Shown: positions 6,271 to 6,391 of the stretch, one piece after another
Numbering within the stretch: the stretch's first letter is position 1
How the letters are laid out: every line of letters begins with the position of its first letter
Source of the DNA: Planctomycetota bacterium
GTDB lineage: Bacteria > Planctomycetota > Planctomycetia > Pirellulales > UBA1268
Assembly (NCBI GenBank): GCA_003670825.1
Contig: QWQL01000034.1
Coordinates: forward strand, 1 to 6,391
Length of the DNA stretch: 6,391 bases
Direction of reading: 5' to 3'
Made by a program: the position numbers and the translations under genes
Notes under the pieces: model-generated
Database searches by the model: none
Told to the model about the DNA's origin: nothing
What the model saw: the letters and a program-made list of their open reading frames with translations, nothing else

Positions 6271-6381
6271 TCGCCGGCTCGGAAGCAAAAGCGGGTAGGC
6301 GAAGGGGGTCGGCGAACGCTCGCGGAGCCTTGGGCGTATCCTCGCCCGGCGACGCGACTTTTGCCGCCCCCGAGCCGGCGA
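6271..6381. repeat. Long nested inverted-repeat element after the exb operon
   Basis: TCGCCGGCTCGG (6271-6282) is exactly inverted at 6370-6381. Inside it, GCAAAAG (6285-6291) is inverted at 6358-6364, extending the stem after a small asymmetric internal loop. The enclosed region holds a further hairpin (6330-6336 with 6343-6349, loop TATCCT) and a short one (GCGA 6312-6315 with TCGC 6320-6323), giving a branched fold. An alternative pairing, GTTCGCCG (6269-6276) with CGGCGAAC (6310-6317), competes with the outer stem. It could be a terminator complex, a structured RNA, or a REP/MITE-like repeat. No coding sequence is supported here. Confidence 0.6.
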
Positions 6382-6391
6382 TGCACGGAAG

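Noticed and set aside
6269..6317. Integron attC-like site from GTTCGCC and GGCGAAC
   Set aside because: The core-like motifs face the wrong way relative to the attC layout, and no cassette or integrase is present.
6381..6391. ATG near the right edge as the start of another gene
   Set aside because: It has no Shine-Dalgarno, lies at the edge of the inverted repeat, and only three codons are visible.

Overview
The window is GC-rich and encodes five genes, all on the + strand, with a strong preference for G or C at third codon positions. Its content is an ExbB/TolQ-type proton-channel protein, two different ExbD/TolR-type proteins, and two large exported-type repeat proteins upstream. The protein style (alanine-rich helical repeat proteins beside an ExbB carrying a cleavable-looking signal peptide, followed by paired ExbDs) suggests a member of the Planctomycetota, possibly the Pirellulales lineage. 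This assignment comes from family resemblance only; no rRNA or other phylogenetic marker is present.

Layout. Positions 2-3178 hold the 3' part of a very large coiled-coil/TPR-like protein whose true start lies left of the window. After a 21-nt gap, 3200-4354 encodes a 384-aa secreted TPR protein with a small beta-rich N-terminal domain. The 145-nt spacer 4355-4499 contains a 10-bp hairpin without a U-tract and two competing start sites for the next gene. Positions 4500-5294 encode ExbB/TolQ, 5316-5759 the first ExbD/TolR, and 5773-6249 the second. The three motor genes are packed with gaps of 21 and 13 nt. The last 142 nt (6250-6391) contain no supported gene but are dense with inverted repeats: a hairpin abutting the last stop codon, then a 12-bp perfect inverted repeat with an inner 7-bp stem spanning about 110 nt.

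How they may work together (inference). ExbB and ExbD proteins form an inner-membrane motor that uses the proton gradient to drive work in the periplasm or at the outer membrane. Having two distinct ExbDs for one ExbB, together with two large periplasm-type TPR proteins and no TonB, TolA or Pal in view, suggests an uncharacterised envelope-energising machine. The TPR proteins would be candidate scaffolds or partners, loosely comparable to CpoB/YbgF in Tol-Pal. The substrate cannot be deduced from this window.

No tRNA, rRNA, CRISPR array, insertion sequence or phage gene was seen. The long antisense ORFs are shadows caused by GC-rich codon use.
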